From Microbacterium azadirachtae (GTDB lineage: Bacteria; Actinomycetota; Actinomycetes; Actinomycetales; Microbacteriaceae), in contig NZ_JYIX01000031.1 in assembly GCF_000956505.1 (NCBI RefSeq), forward strand, positions 1 through 64,000: DNA of 64,000 nucleotides, given 5' to 3'. Below the pieces are notes generated by a model. The model did no database searches and was not told where the DNA came from. It saw only the letters and a program-made list of their open reading frames with translations. Made by a program: the position numbers and the translations under genes. The first letter of the stretch is position 1. Each line of letters begins with the position of its first letter. This document shows, piece by piece, positions 26,237 to 36,479 of the stretch.

Positions 26237-26347
26237 ACCGCGTCCCACATCTTGCCCCGCCATGTCCCACTTCTGGCTCAGAAAACCGCGGTGCGGGAGC
26301 CGAAATGGGGACATGGTTGGCTCCGGGAGCCGAAATGGGGACATGGT
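26237..26347. repeat. Family II palindromic repeat, second site
   Basis: Left arms ACCGCGTCCC (26237) and CCATGTCCC (26260-26268); right arms GGGACATGG at 26308-26316 and 26338-26346, the latter inside a direct repeat (26295-26317 and 26325-26347, 30-nt period). TGTCCCACTTCTGG followed by TCAGAAA two bases on is shared with the 23601-23703 element. Lies between convergent marR and the XRE gene. Confidence 0.75.
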
Positions 26348-26382
26348 CGTTGGGAACCTGCGGAACCAACTGACCCCCGGGA

Positions 26383-28453
<2,071 letters not shown>

Positions 28454-28466
28454 CGGCGACGAGCGG

Positions 28467-29966
28467 TCAGTCCTCCGTCCTGCTCCTCTCCTCCGTGCGT
28501 CGCACGGCGGAGAGGAGCAGGTGCACCGGAAGGACGTCGGCGGAGTCCGACAGATCGACGCCGAGCTCGCCGGCGCGACGCAGGCGCGACTTCAGCGTGT
28601 TGCGATGCAGCCCGAGCCGATCCGCCGCACCCGTGAGCGAGCCCAGCGCCGAGAGGCGGGCGAGCAGGGCGTCGATCACCTGTCCCGCTGCGGGATCGGC
28701 GGAAAGGCGCGGGTAGAGCGCGGCCACGAGCTGATCGGCGAGATCCGTCGGAACGAGGCGCCCGATCATCGCGGGCCTGATCCCGTCGAACTCGAGGAAC
28801 GCCTCGGACACGGGGGCATCCGGGCTCGGATCCGCGAGGCGGGCGGCGAGCCAGGCCTCGCGGACGGCATCCCGTGCCTCGGCGCGGGAGCTGTGCCGGC
28901 GGGAGGCGCCTCCGGAGAGCGGCAGGCCGGCCGTGCGGACGAAGCCGCTGCGCACGCGATCGATCTGCGCATCGAGACTCTCGCGATCCGGTGCGGGCAG
29001 GATTCCGAACCACCCGCCGTCGAACCGGGTGAGCGGGTTCTCGCGGAAGGCGAGGTACCAGAGCTGGTGCACGAGCGCGCCGAGGCGTTCTGGATCATCG
29101 GAGCGCAGGCAGATCGCGACGAACGAGCCGTCGAAGGGGAGCGCCGCGGACCCTTCCAGAGCGCCGAGCTCCGGCTCCACGAACTCCGCGATCCCCGGCA
29201 TTCCGGTCAGCGCGGTGATGGCGATGGTCGGAAGGGAGTCGCGGGTCGCGGAGACCTGCTGCTCCCGCAGCAGCGCTCTGATCGAGGGGGCGGCTTCGGC
29301 GAGCAGCTGCTCGCCGAAGCCGACCATCGGCGCCGGCAACCGGGCGACGAGGATCCCCAGGCCGCGATCGCGGGGGGACAGCCTCGTCCGCACGAGCTGG
29401 CCCGCCGGGGCCGACGAGGACTCGCCCGTCCGCTGCGGCGACCCGAACGTGCGCACGCCCGCGGATTCGATCCACACGCTCGCGCCGTCGAGCTCCTCGG
29501 AGAGCAGGGCGACGGCCTGGGACGGATCCACGGCGCCGGAGAGCCGGTCGACGACCGCGCGAACGCGTGCCATCGTCTCCGCACGGGCCGTGCCCAGCCG
29601 GATCGCCGCGTCGATCGCGAGACGCGTCATGTCGCGGCCCGTCGTGAGCAGGGACACCTCGAGGCGCCGGGCGAGCTCGACGACGGAGCCGGTGAACGGC
29701 TGTTCCGGGACGATGAGCGCGCAGGCGCGGCGCTCCCACGCGTATCGCAGGGCTGCCGAGATCATCCATCCGCCGCGCGCGCCGCCGGGGGAGAGGAGCA
29801 CCACCGTGTCGGGACCCACGGAGCCGATGTCCTCGAAGTCGGTGACGAGCGCGACGTCCCGCACCGGGCTCCGCTCCGAGACGAGGTGGAGCACCGTCAG
29901 CCCGTCGAGCTCGCGGGCGCCGATCAGGTCGCGCAGCTCGACGGCTCCGCGCGAGGGTGTGCTCAT
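28467..29966 (-). CDS. PucR-family transcriptional regulator
   Basis: 499 residues. N-terminal PucR-like domain (VELRDLIGARELDGLTVLHL and on to about 120). The C-terminal helix-turn-helix of the PucR/CdaR type is LGSLTGAADRLGLHRNTLKSRLRRA (about 447-471). Family members govern purine and other N-compound catabolism, and some sense allantoin-like ureides. Its ATG overlaps the stop of the DUF917 gene by 4 nt (ATGA), so it is made from the same message. It is the probable regulator of the divergent hydantoinase/transport operons; the shared gap at 32304-32484 has a dyad. Confidence 0.85.
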   Translation of the reverse strand: MSTPSRGAVELRDLIGARELDGLTVLHLVSERSPVRDVALVTDFEDIGSVGPDTVVLLSPGGARGGWMISAALRYAWERRACALIVPEQPFTGSVVELARRLEVSLLTTGRDMTRLAIDAAIRLGTARAETMARVRAVVDRLSGAVDPSQAVALLSEELDGASVWIESAGVRTFGSPQRTGESSSAPAGQLVRTRLSPRDRGLGILVARLPAPMVGFGEQLLAEAAPSIRALLREQQVSATRDSLPTIAITALTGMPGIAEFVEPELGALEGSAALPFDGSFVAICLRSDDPERLGALVHQLWYLAFRENPLTRFDGGWFGILPAPDRESLDAQIDRVRSGFVRTAGLPLSGGASRRHSSRAEARDAVREAWLAARLADPSPDAPVSEAFLEFDGIRPAMIGRLVPTDLADQLVAALYPRLSADPAAGQVIDALLARLSALGSLTGAADRLGLHRNTLKSRLRRAGELGVDLSDSADVLPVHLLLSAVRRTEERSRTED

Positions 29967-31045
29967 GCTCGGCTCCTTCTGCGGTCCGGCAGCACCGCGT
30001 GCATCGTCTCGGGCGCCGCGAGGCGTCTGCCTTCCGGCGTGTACCACTGCGCGGCGGCGGGCAGCACGACGAGATCCAGGGTGTTGCCGGCCCAGAGGTC
30101 GTCGAGGCTGGCGACCCGCCCGTCCTCGGGGTGCAGCATCGTGATGATGTCGGGGATCACCGCCTCCGGGGTGCCGTCGACCATGAGCATGAGCAGCTCG
30201 TTCTGGATCTCGAGCTGGACGAAGCGCCCCTGCGTCTCCTCGATGAGGACGACGCTGGACGGGTGATCGGGCTCGCCCGCCGGTGCGGGGCGGGAGAGCC
30301 CTGCGACATCGGCGACGCGGGCGCGGATGATCCGGCGCACGCCCTCCGTCCGGCGCAGCAGCTCGTGCTTCTCCGCGACGGGGAGCGCGGAGTCCAGGAT
30401 CCTGCCGATGCGGACCATGCGCGACACGCTGCCGAGGACGCCCGTGCGGGCCAGGTCGCGAGCGGTCATCGGGTAGAGCGCGGTCGCCGACCAGCCGCCG
30501 AACTCCTCCGCGAGCGCGCGGACGAGCCGCTCGGCCCTTCGCGGCTCGCGGACGCGGAGGACGGCGGACTCGCCGACGGGACCGGTGGCGGCCAGAGGGC
30601 CGGCGGGAAGGCCGGCGAGGGTGAAAACCGACTGGAACAGCAGCGGGAAGACCCGGCCCATCGGATCGGCGTCCACGGTGGGCCGCCCGAGCTGCATCCC
30701 GGTGAGCAGCGGCACCATGGAGTTCACGTTCGCCGCGGCGAGAGGGAAGAGCCCCTCGATCCGTTGGCCGAGCTCTCGCTCCAGCAGCTCGACGCTGGTG
30801 ACGAACTCGTCGCCGGCGGGGCGGAGCTCCGACAGCGGCAGCCCGTTGTTGACGAAGCCCACGGCGGCGACGAGGGCGTCGCCGTCGAGCTCGCCGACCT
30901 CGATCAGTTCCGGCCCGCCGTCGCCGGCCGACATGCGGGCGAGGATCCGGTCCTGCTGCTCGTCGCACCATTCGGGATCCGCGGCGCAGGCGAGGAAGAG
31001 CGCGCCGGTGCGCAGGTGACGGACGTCGTCAGCGTTCAGCCGCAT
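29963..31045 (-). CDS. DUF917 / S-methyl-thiohydantoin desulfurase-like protein
   Basis: 360 residues. Family features: an N-terminal LNADDVRHLRTGALFLACA, then VAAVGFVNNGLPLSELRP, a long middle region with NVNSMVPLLTGMQLGRPTVDADPMGRVFP spread over about 90-118, and LEIQNELLMLMVDGTPEAVIPDII near the C-terminus. DUF917 proteins (PF06032) are nearly always beside hydantoinase/oxoprolinase genes; members have been linked to thiohydantoin desulfuration. This one overlaps the HyuA-like gene by 17 nt and the PucR gene by 4 nt. Proposed role: removing or rearranging sulfur or ring substituents before ring opening (inference). Confidence 0.85.
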   Translation of the reverse strand: MRLNADDVRHLRTGALFLACAADPEWCDEQQDRILARMSAGDGGPELIEVGELDGDALVAAVGFVNNGLPLSELRPAGDEFVTSVELLERELGQRIEGLFPLAAANVNSMVPLLTGMQLGRPTVDADPMGRVFPLLFQSVFTLAGLPAGPLAATGPVGESAVLRVREPRRAERLVRALAEEFGGWSATALYPMTARDLARTGVLGSVSRMVRIGRILDSALPVAEKHELLRRTEGVRRIIRARVADVAGLSRPAPAGEPDHPSSVVLIEETQGRFVQLEIQNELLMLMVDGTPEAVIPDIITMLHPEDGRVASLDDLWAGNTLDLVVLPAAAQWYTPEGRRLAAPETMHAVLPDRRRSRA

Positions 31046-32303
31046 CGTGCGCACCCTCTCCCGTCGGCTCCGCCGCCACGCCGTGCACGCGCACCGAGAC
31101 CACGCGCGCGTGTTCGTAGGTGGTCGCGACCAGTCTCGACTCGACGATCCGGACCGTGGAGGGGAGCGCCCCGAATGCCACGAGCCGGGCGTGCACGCGG
31201 GCCTCGGCGGCACGCAGCTCATGGGCCATCTCGGCGGCGTTGCCCGCGCTGACGACGCCCAGCGCCCAGTCCGACAGCGGCGCGACGGCGGCGCCGAGCG
31301 CGCGGAGGTCCGTGTCCGCCTCGACCGCGCTCCCGTCATCGAGCCAGTCGTCGAGCTCTGCTCCGAGGGCCTTGACGAGACGCGGGGCCGGGTTGCGTCC
31401 GTGCAGCAGGATCCTGGTCGCGGGGACGAGATGTGCGGCCTGGGTGGCGAGACGTGCGCCGTTCCAGCGCAGCTGCGGAACGACAGCGGGGACGCCGTCC
31501 CTCACCGAGCCCAGGATCGGCCCCTCCCCGGTCGCCAGGACGAGATCGCCCTCGGTCAGGCCGCAGAACGCGGCTCCGCCGAGGAACTCCATCGGCTGCC
31601 CCGAGAGCGCCGAATGGACCGGTGAGGACGCGAGCCGGCTGAGCGGCACGCGCCCGCCGTCGTTGCGGGTGACCGAGAGCCTGGCCCCCGGGAACCGCCG
31701 GCCCGCGATCAGGGAGAGCGATGTCGTGAGCGCCTCGGCGTCGGCCACCATGGCGCCGTTCAGCTCGGCGGTGCGTTCCCGGGTGGCGAAGGAGTTGCTG
31801 TCGAACGTGTGCGAGAACGTGACGCTCAGGGGACCGCCGTGCTCGAGGAGGATCTCCCCTGCGGCGAGCTCATGCCCCGGGTTCGCGAACGAGCCGACGC
31901 TCGTGATCACCACCCTCGACCCGGCGGGGATCCCGGCGGAGGCCACCCGGAACCCCTCCGCGTCGAAGGGGGCCAGCTCATCGCCGAGGGTCGTGTGGCC
32001 GCCGCGCACGTGCAGGATCGGCGCCGAGCCCACATGCGGCTCGTCGGTGCGCTCGACGGGAGGACGCGGCGCGATGCGGACGACGGTGAAGGGGGCGTCG
32101 TCGGCTCTGCGCAGCACGGCGCTCAGATCGAACGCGAGGGAATCGACGGCGTCCTCCGCGGGCGTCGGGAAGCGGGTCAGCAGACGGTCGAGCGAGACCT
32201 CGATCCCGGAGGAGAGCGGGGCGGTCAGCGCGGTCCGGCTGCCATCGGGGTGCAGGCCGACGGCCGACAGCCGGTCGTCATAGACACCGATTCCGATTCG
32301 CAC
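31029..32303 (-). CDS. HyuA-like protein with degenerate N-terminal nucleotide motif
   Basis: 424 residues from the GTG at 32303, chosen because the family begins directly with this strand; an upstream ATG at 32363 adds 20 unlikely residues. It follows the hydantoinase A/oxoprolinase N-terminal plan: IGIGVYDDRLSAVGLHPDG stands where functional relatives have a VDVGGTFTD phosphate loop (compare the intact gene at 36480). VRIAPRPPVERTDEP and PAILHVRGG-like elements follow. The protein is shorter than full HyuA (about 680). It may be a partner or regulatory subunit for DUF917 rather than an ATPase. First gene of the minus-strand operon with DUF917 and PucR. Confidence 0.6.
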   Translation of the reverse strand: MRIGIGVYDDRLSAVGLHPDGSRTALTAPLSSGIEVSLDRLLTRFPTPAEDAVDSLAFDLSAVLRRADDAPFTVVRIAPRPPVERTDEPHVGSAPILHVRGGHTTLGDELAPFDAEGFRVASAGIPAGSRVVITSVGSFANPGHELAAGEILLEHGGPLSVTFSHTFDSNSFATRERTAELNGAMVADAEALTTSLSLIAGRRFPGARLSVTRNDGGRVPLSRLASSPVHSALSGQPMEFLGGAAFCGLTEGDLVLATGEGPILGSVRDGVPAVVPQLRWNGARLATQAAHLVPATRILLHGRNPAPRLVKALGAELDDWLDDGSAVEADTDLRALGAAVAPLSDWALGVVSAGNAAEMAHELRAAEARVHARLVAFGALPSTVRIVESRLVATTYEHARVVSVRVHGVAAEPTGEGAHDAAER

Positions 32304-32337
32304 GTGCTTCCCGTCGTCCTTGAGGTCCCGTTCATTC

Positions 32338-32372
32338 TTTTGCACAAATCGGGGAGACTGCAAGGTGCAAAA
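32338..32372. promoter_or_regulatory. Candidate operator in the hydantoinase divergent gap
   Basis: Perfect 8-bp dyad TTTTGCAC (32338-32345) and GTGCAAAA (32365-32372), 19-nt spacer. It is one of the few AT-rich spots in the region and sits between the two divergent operons of the hydantoinase island. The remaining gap (32373-32484) shows no gene. Confidence 0.5.
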
Positions 32373-32484
32373 CGCACCGGAGCCACCAAAGGGCAGCGGC
32401 TAACTTCATGTCAGCGCTCCCGAGATCCCGAATCACCGAGGGCGCGGAGTCACACCCGATCCTGACAACGGAGTCCAGACCCTG

Positions 32485-32802
32485 ATGATTCGTTCCATCC
32501 TGACCTTCCGCCCGGCGCCCGAGCACGTGGACGCCATCCTGTCCCTGTATCGCAGGGAGTCGATCCTGCAGGAGTCGCTCGACCTGACACGCGCCACCGC
32601 ATCGGAGATCGCGACGGCCGTCGACGGATCCGACGAGATCATCGTGACGGCCGTATGGCCCGACGAAGCCGCGTATCAGGAGTGGCTCGATCATCCGAAC
32701 CGGGGACGCACAGCGCCGGAGCTCGCCGCGCTGCTCGGCACGGCCGTCACGGCCGGACGCCTCTACGCGATCGACCACCACGCCTCCGCACACGCTCACT
32801 GA
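32485..32802 (+). CDS. Small antibiotic-biosynthesis-monooxygenase (ABM)-like protein
   Basis: 105 residues, dimeric alpha-beta barrel type. RSILTFRPAPEHVDAILSLY and EIIVTAVWPDEAAYQEWLDHPNRG match the ABM fold, in which cofactor-free monooxygenases or isomerases act on small ring compounds. His-rich C-terminus (HHASAHAH). It opens the plus-strand operon, 28 nt before the binding-protein gene. Possible role: oxidation of a ring substrate that the hydantoinase later opens, or a stress monooxygenase; the sequence does not decide. No clear SD is seen before the ATG. Confidence 0.7.
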   Translation: MIRSILTFRPAPEHVDAILSLYRRESILQESLDLTRATASEIATAVDGSDEIIVTAVWPDEAAYQEWLDHPNRGRTAPELAALLGTAVTAGRLYAIDHHASAHAH

Positions 32803-32830
32803 CACCCCTCACCCACGAAAGAAGAATGCA

Positions 32831-33865
32831 ATGACGCACCTCTCACGAATCATCGCCGGCGCCGGTGTCGTCGCCCTCGGCGTCTCCCTCGCCGCCTGCA
32901 GCTCGGGCAGCGGGTCTGGCGGATCGGGCGGAGACAAGTACTCGATCGTCTTCCTCGCCTCGTCCTCGCAGAACGGCTACAACCAGGCCGTCTACGAGGG
33001 AGTGCAGAAGGAGGCGAAGGATCTCGAGAAGAAGCTCGGGATCACGATCACCACCAAGATCCAGGACGGGCAGTTCGACGCCAACACCCAGCTCTCCCAG
33101 CTGCAGAACGCCGGCACGACGGGACAGGCGAGCGGCATCATCGTGGTGCCTCAGGACGGGCCGGGCCTCGCCGCCGCGTTCCCGCTCGGCAACGACGTGC
33201 CGGTGGTGTCGGTGCTGAACCCGATCGGCCCCGACATCGACAAGATGGCCCCGCAGATCGACGGCGTGGTGTCGACGGTGGCGTCGTCCCCGTCGGAGGG
33301 CGCGGCCCGGCAGGCGCAGACCGTCGTCGATTACTGCAAGAACATCGACCCCTGCAAGATCGGCCTCGTCGCCGGCCTGCTGAACTCCCCGCTCGACGTC
33401 GCGCGCATCGCCGCATGGAACAAGGTGCTCGCGCAGTCCCCGAACATCAAGATCGTGGGGACCGTCGAGGGCGCCTACGACCGCGACAAGTCGCTCACGG
33501 CGGTCTCCAACCTGCTGCAGGCGAACAAGGACATCAACGGGATCCTGAGCAACGCGGACCAGCAGACCCAGGGCGCGCAGATCGCGCTCGAGAACGCGGG
33601 CATCGATCCGTCGAAGATCTTCCTCACCGGCGGCGGCGGGACGACGGAGGCCGTCAAGGCCGTTCGCGACGGCAAGTGGACGAACGACTACCTGAACTAC
33701 CCGGTGAGCATGGGCAAGGCGGCGCTCGAGCAGCTCGTCAACAAGCTGCGCGGAGAGAAGGTCCAGTCCGTCGTCGATGCGGACACCCTGGTCAAGATCG
33801 GGCCGATGGCCACCAAGAAGGATCTCGACGCGGTGCCGGACTTCACCGGCGAGTGGAACGGCTAG
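32831..33865 (+). CDS. ABC importer substrate-binding lipoprotein (ribose/periplasmic-binding 4 type)
   Basis: 344 residues. The signal peptide ends in lipobox SLAAC (Cys about 23), then a Gly/Ser linker. The mature domain begins KYSIVFLASSSQNGYNQAVYEG, the pattern of type I (RbsB-like) binding proteins, with VVSVLNPIGPD and NGILSNADQQTQGAQIALENAG later. The ligand pocket lacks obvious sugar-specific motifs. ABC systems of this type import sugars but also autoinducer-2, purines and other small molecules. Next to hydantoinases, a cyclic amide or ureide ligand is plausible (inference). Confidence 0.88.
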   Translation: MTHLSRIIAGAGVVALGVSLAACSSGSGSGGSGGDKYSIVFLASSSQNGYNQAVYEGVQKEAKDLEKKLGITITTKIQDGQFDANTQLSQLQNAGTTGQASGIIVVPQDGPGLAAAFPLGNDVPVVSVLNPIGPDIDKMAPQIDGVVSTVASSPSEGAARQAQTVVDYCKNIDPCKIGLVAGLLNSPLDVARIAAWNKVLAQSPNIKIVGTVEGAYDRDKSLTAVSNLLQANKDINGILSNADQQTQGAQIALENAGIDPSKIFLTGGGGTTEAVKAVRDGKWTNDYLNYPVSMGKAALEQLVNKLRGEKVQSVVDADTLVKIGPMATKKDLDAVPDFTGEWNG

Positions 33866-33869
33866 ACGG

Positions 33870-35396
33870 ATGACCGGGCCGACAGGCTCCGTGCTCGTCG
33901 AACTGCGCGGCGTGGAGAAGCGCTTCGGGGCGACCCATGCCCTCGACGCGGTCTCGCTCGACGTGCGCGCCGGAGAGATCCACGCGTTCGTCGGCGAGAA
34001 CGGCGCGGGCAAATCGACACTCGGCAAGGTGATCGCCGGCATCTACTCCGCCGATCAGGGCGAGGTCTTCGTCGACGGCGCCCCCGTCGAAAGATGGAAC
34101 CCCGGGATCGCGCAGCGGCGCGGGATCGCCATGATCGCCCAGGAGCTCGCGCTCGTGCCCGACCTCACGGTGGCGCAGAACGTGTTCCTCGGCGCCGAGC
34201 AGCACTGGCTCGGGGTCGAACGGCGCAACCTGGACGCACGGTTCGCGGCGCTCGACGCCGAGGTCGGCTTCGGGCTCGACCCTCACGCCAGGGTGCGGGA
34301 CCTGAGGATCGCCGACAAGCAGAAGGTGGAGATCCTCCGCTCGCTGGCGCGGGGCGCGAGGGTCATCGTGATGGACGAGCCGACCTCGTCGCTGACCGCG
34401 CACGAGATGACCCAGCTCGAGGACCTGATGCGGACGCTCCGGGACCGCGGCTGCTGCGTCATCTACGTCTCGCACTTCCTCGACTCCGTGCTCGGCGTCG
34501 CGGATCGGATCACCGTGATGCGCGACGGCCGCCGGATCGAGACCTTCGATGCGGCCGCCGTCCGCAAGCACGATCTGGTGACGTCGATGCTGGGGCGCGA
34601 GATGGATCAGGCGTATCCGGATCGCCCTGCCGCACCGGGTCCTGATGCACCGGTTCTTCTCGACGTGCAGCATCTGCGCACCGACACCGGGGTCGAGGAC
34701 ATGAGCTTCACGGTCCGCGCCGGTGAGATCGTCGGACTGCTCGGCCTCGTCGGCAGCGGACGCACCGAATGCCTCCGCGCCGTGTTCGGGCTCGACGCGA
34801 TCGTGGAGGGGGAGGTCCGCTTCGGCGACCTCGACTGGTCGGGACGCTCGCCGAAGCAGTCGATCGATGCCGGCCTTGTACTGGTCTCCGAGGACCGGCA
34901 CAAGGACGGGCTCGTGCTCCAGCGCTCCGTGCGGGAGAACATCGCGCTCGCGAGCCTCGGAGCGCGCGCCCGCGGCGGCGTCATCGACGGTCGCAGGGAG
35001 CGCTCCGTCGCCGAGGAGCTCTCCCGCGCTCTGGAGATCCGGCCGCTCGACCCCGAGCTCCCGGTCGGCTGGTTCTCCGGAGGGAATCAGCAGAAGGCCC
35101 TGCTCGGCAAGGCGCTGGCGGCAGGGCCGAAGGCGATCATCCTCGACGAGCCCACCCGAGGCGTGGACGTCGGCGCCAAGCGCACCATCTACGAGCTGAT
35201 CGCCCGGCTCGCCGAGGAGGGGATCGCCGTGCTGCTGATCTCCTCGGAGCACGAGGAGATCATGGAGCTCGCCCACCGGGCCTATCTCGTCTCCGATGGC
35301 CGTACGTTCGCGGAGATCGTCCCCGTGCAGACCACCGTGGAGGACGTGCTGTTCCGGCTCTTCCACGTGACCCCCGGAGAGGAGGCGGCAGCATGA
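33870..35396 (+). CDS. Ribose-type ABC importer ATPase (two fused nucleotide-binding domains)
   Basis: 508 residues, RbsA-like fusion. Domain 1 (about 8-240): Walker A GENGAGKST, signature region LRIADKQKVEILRSLARG and Walker B VIVMDEPTSSL. Domain 2 (about 260-500): degenerate Walker A GLVGSGRTE, LGK-type signature in FSGGNQQKALLGKALA, Walker B IILDEPTRGVDVG. The degenerate second Walker A is normal for this family. It starts 4 nt after the binding-protein stop and overlaps the permease by 4 nt, so the three are one transporter. Confidence 0.92.
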   Translation: MTGPTGSVLVELRGVEKRFGATHALDAVSLDVRAGEIHAFVGENGAGKSTLGKVIAGIYSADQGEVFVDGAPVERWNPGIAQRRGIAMIAQELALVPDLTVAQNVFLGAEQHWLGVERRNLDARFAALDAEVGFGLDPHARVRDLRIADKQKVEILRSLARGARVIVMDEPTSSLTAHEMTQLEDLMRTLRDRGCCVIYVSHFLDSVLGVADRITVMRDGRRIETFDAAAVRKHDLVTSMLGREMDQAYPDRPAAPGPDAPVLLDVQHLRTDTGVEDMSFTVRAGEIVGLLGLVGSGRTECLRAVFGLDAIVEGEVRFGDLDWSGRSPKQSIDAGLVLVSEDRHKDGLVLQRSVRENIALASLGARARGGVIDGRRERSVAEELSRALEIRPLDPELPVGWFSGGNQQKALLGKALAAGPKAIILDEPTRGVDVGAKRTIYELIARLAEEGIAVLLISSEHEEIMELAHRAYLVSDGRTFAEIVPVQTTVEDVLFRLFHVTPGEEAAA

Positions 35397-36376
35397 GCGA
35401 GGCCGTCAACACCACGGCGACGCAGACGCGTGCCCGCAGGAAGTTCTCGATGACCGAGCTCGCGATCGAGTACGCGGTGCTGCTCCTGCTCGCGGCGATC
35501 CTGATCGCGCTCGCGATCCTGTCGCCGTCGTTCTTCACGTTCGGCAACATCGTCAACATCCTGAACCAGAACACCCCGCTCGTCATCATCGCGGCGGCCG
35601 GGACCTTCGTGATCATCTCGGGCAACTTCGATCTGTCGACCGGCGCCATCTACGGTGTGGCGGGCGTCGTCTCGGCGTGGATCGCGGTGTCCACGGGCAA
35701 CGTCTGGCTCGCACTGCTCGCGGCGCCGCTGATCGGCCTCGTGCTCGGGGCGTTCAACGGCGTCGTGATCACGAAGCTCCGCGTCCACTCGTTCCTCGCG
35801 ACGCTCGCCTCGTCGATGATCTTCACCACCATCGCAGTGCTGATCACCGGCGGCAGCCTCATCACGGTGACGACGCCCGGCTTCACCGCGCTCGGCCGCA
35901 ACCGGGTCGGCGGGATCTTCATCGCGGTCTTCGTGATGATCGTGGTCGTCGCCCTCCTGTGGTTCGTGCTCTCGCGCACGGTGTTCGGCCGCCACGTCTA
36001 TGCGATCGGCGGCAACCCGGAGGCGGCGGAGCTCTCCGGCGTCCAGGTCACGAGGACGCGCATCGTCGTGTTCGTGCTGAGCGGCCTCGCGGCGGGAGCG
36101 GCGGCGGCGATCGGCGTCTCCCGGATCTCCTCCGGTCAGCCGCTCGCCGGTGCCGGACTGGAGCTGAGCGCGATCGCGGCGGTGATCCTCGGCGGCACCA
36201 GCATCTACGGAGGCATCGGCGCCGTCTGGCGCTCGGTGGCCGGTGTGTTCCTCATCGCCCTCATCGGCAACGGCTTCGACCTGCTCAACCTCAATCCCCA
36301 GCTCAAAGACATGGTGACCGGCTTCATCATCCTCGCCGCCGTCGGCCTCTCGGCCGCCGGGCGCAGGAAGCGCTGA
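35393..36376 (+). CDS. Ribose-type ABC importer permease
   Basis: 327 residues, RbsC-like, with about 8-10 hydrophobic segments. Family landmarks: FFTFGNIVNILNQNTPLVII near the N-terminus, GNFDLSTGAIYGVAGV, and the C-terminal LSAIAAVILGGTSIYGGIG followed by GFDLLNLNP. The ATG overlaps the ATPase stop by 4 nt (ATGA). It forms the membrane channel with the neighbouring ATPase. A perfect 10-bp hairpin follows before hyuA and may cause partial termination or shield the transporter mRNA. Confidence 0.92.
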   Translation: MSEAVNTTATQTRARRKFSMTELAIEYAVLLLLAAILIALAILSPSFFTFGNIVNILNQNTPLVIIAAAGTFVIISGNFDLSTGAIYGVAGVVSAWIAVSTGNVWLALLAAPLIGLVLGAFNGVVITKLRVHSFLATLASSMIFTTIAVLITGGSLITVTTPGFTALGRNRVGGIFIAVFVMIVVVALLWFVLSRTVFGRHVYAIGGNPEAAELSGVQVTRTRIVVFVLSGLAAGAAAAIGVSRISSGQPLAGAGLELSAIAAVILGGTSIYGGIGAVWRSVAGVFLIALIGNGFDLLNLNPQLKDMVTGFIILAAVGLSAAGRRKR

Positions 36377-36402
36377 CCCGCACGTCCATCCGGGAACCCT
36401 GT

Positions 36403-36427
36403 CCGGTGGCGATCCGGTCGCCACCGG
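36403..36427 (+). terminator. Strong hairpin between permease and hyuA
   Basis: Perfect 10-bp stem CCGGTGGCGA / TCGCCACCGG with a TCCGG loop, 26 nt after the permease stop. There is no T-run. It may set a transporter-to-enzyme mRNA ratio. Confidence 0.5.
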
Positions 36428-36463
36428 GCTCCGCGGGCTGCCCGAAAACTCCTCGAACCCCTC

Positions 36464-36479
36464 GAAAGGAACCCCTTTC
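36464..36479 (+). promoter_or_regulatory. Hairpin enclosing the hyuA Shine-Dalgarno
   Basis: GAAAGG-AACC-CCTTTC directly abuts the hyuA ATG. The AAAGGA ribosome-binding site forms its 5' arm, so folding would hide it. It may be a translational switch or chance; the stem is only 6 bp. Confidence 0.45.
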
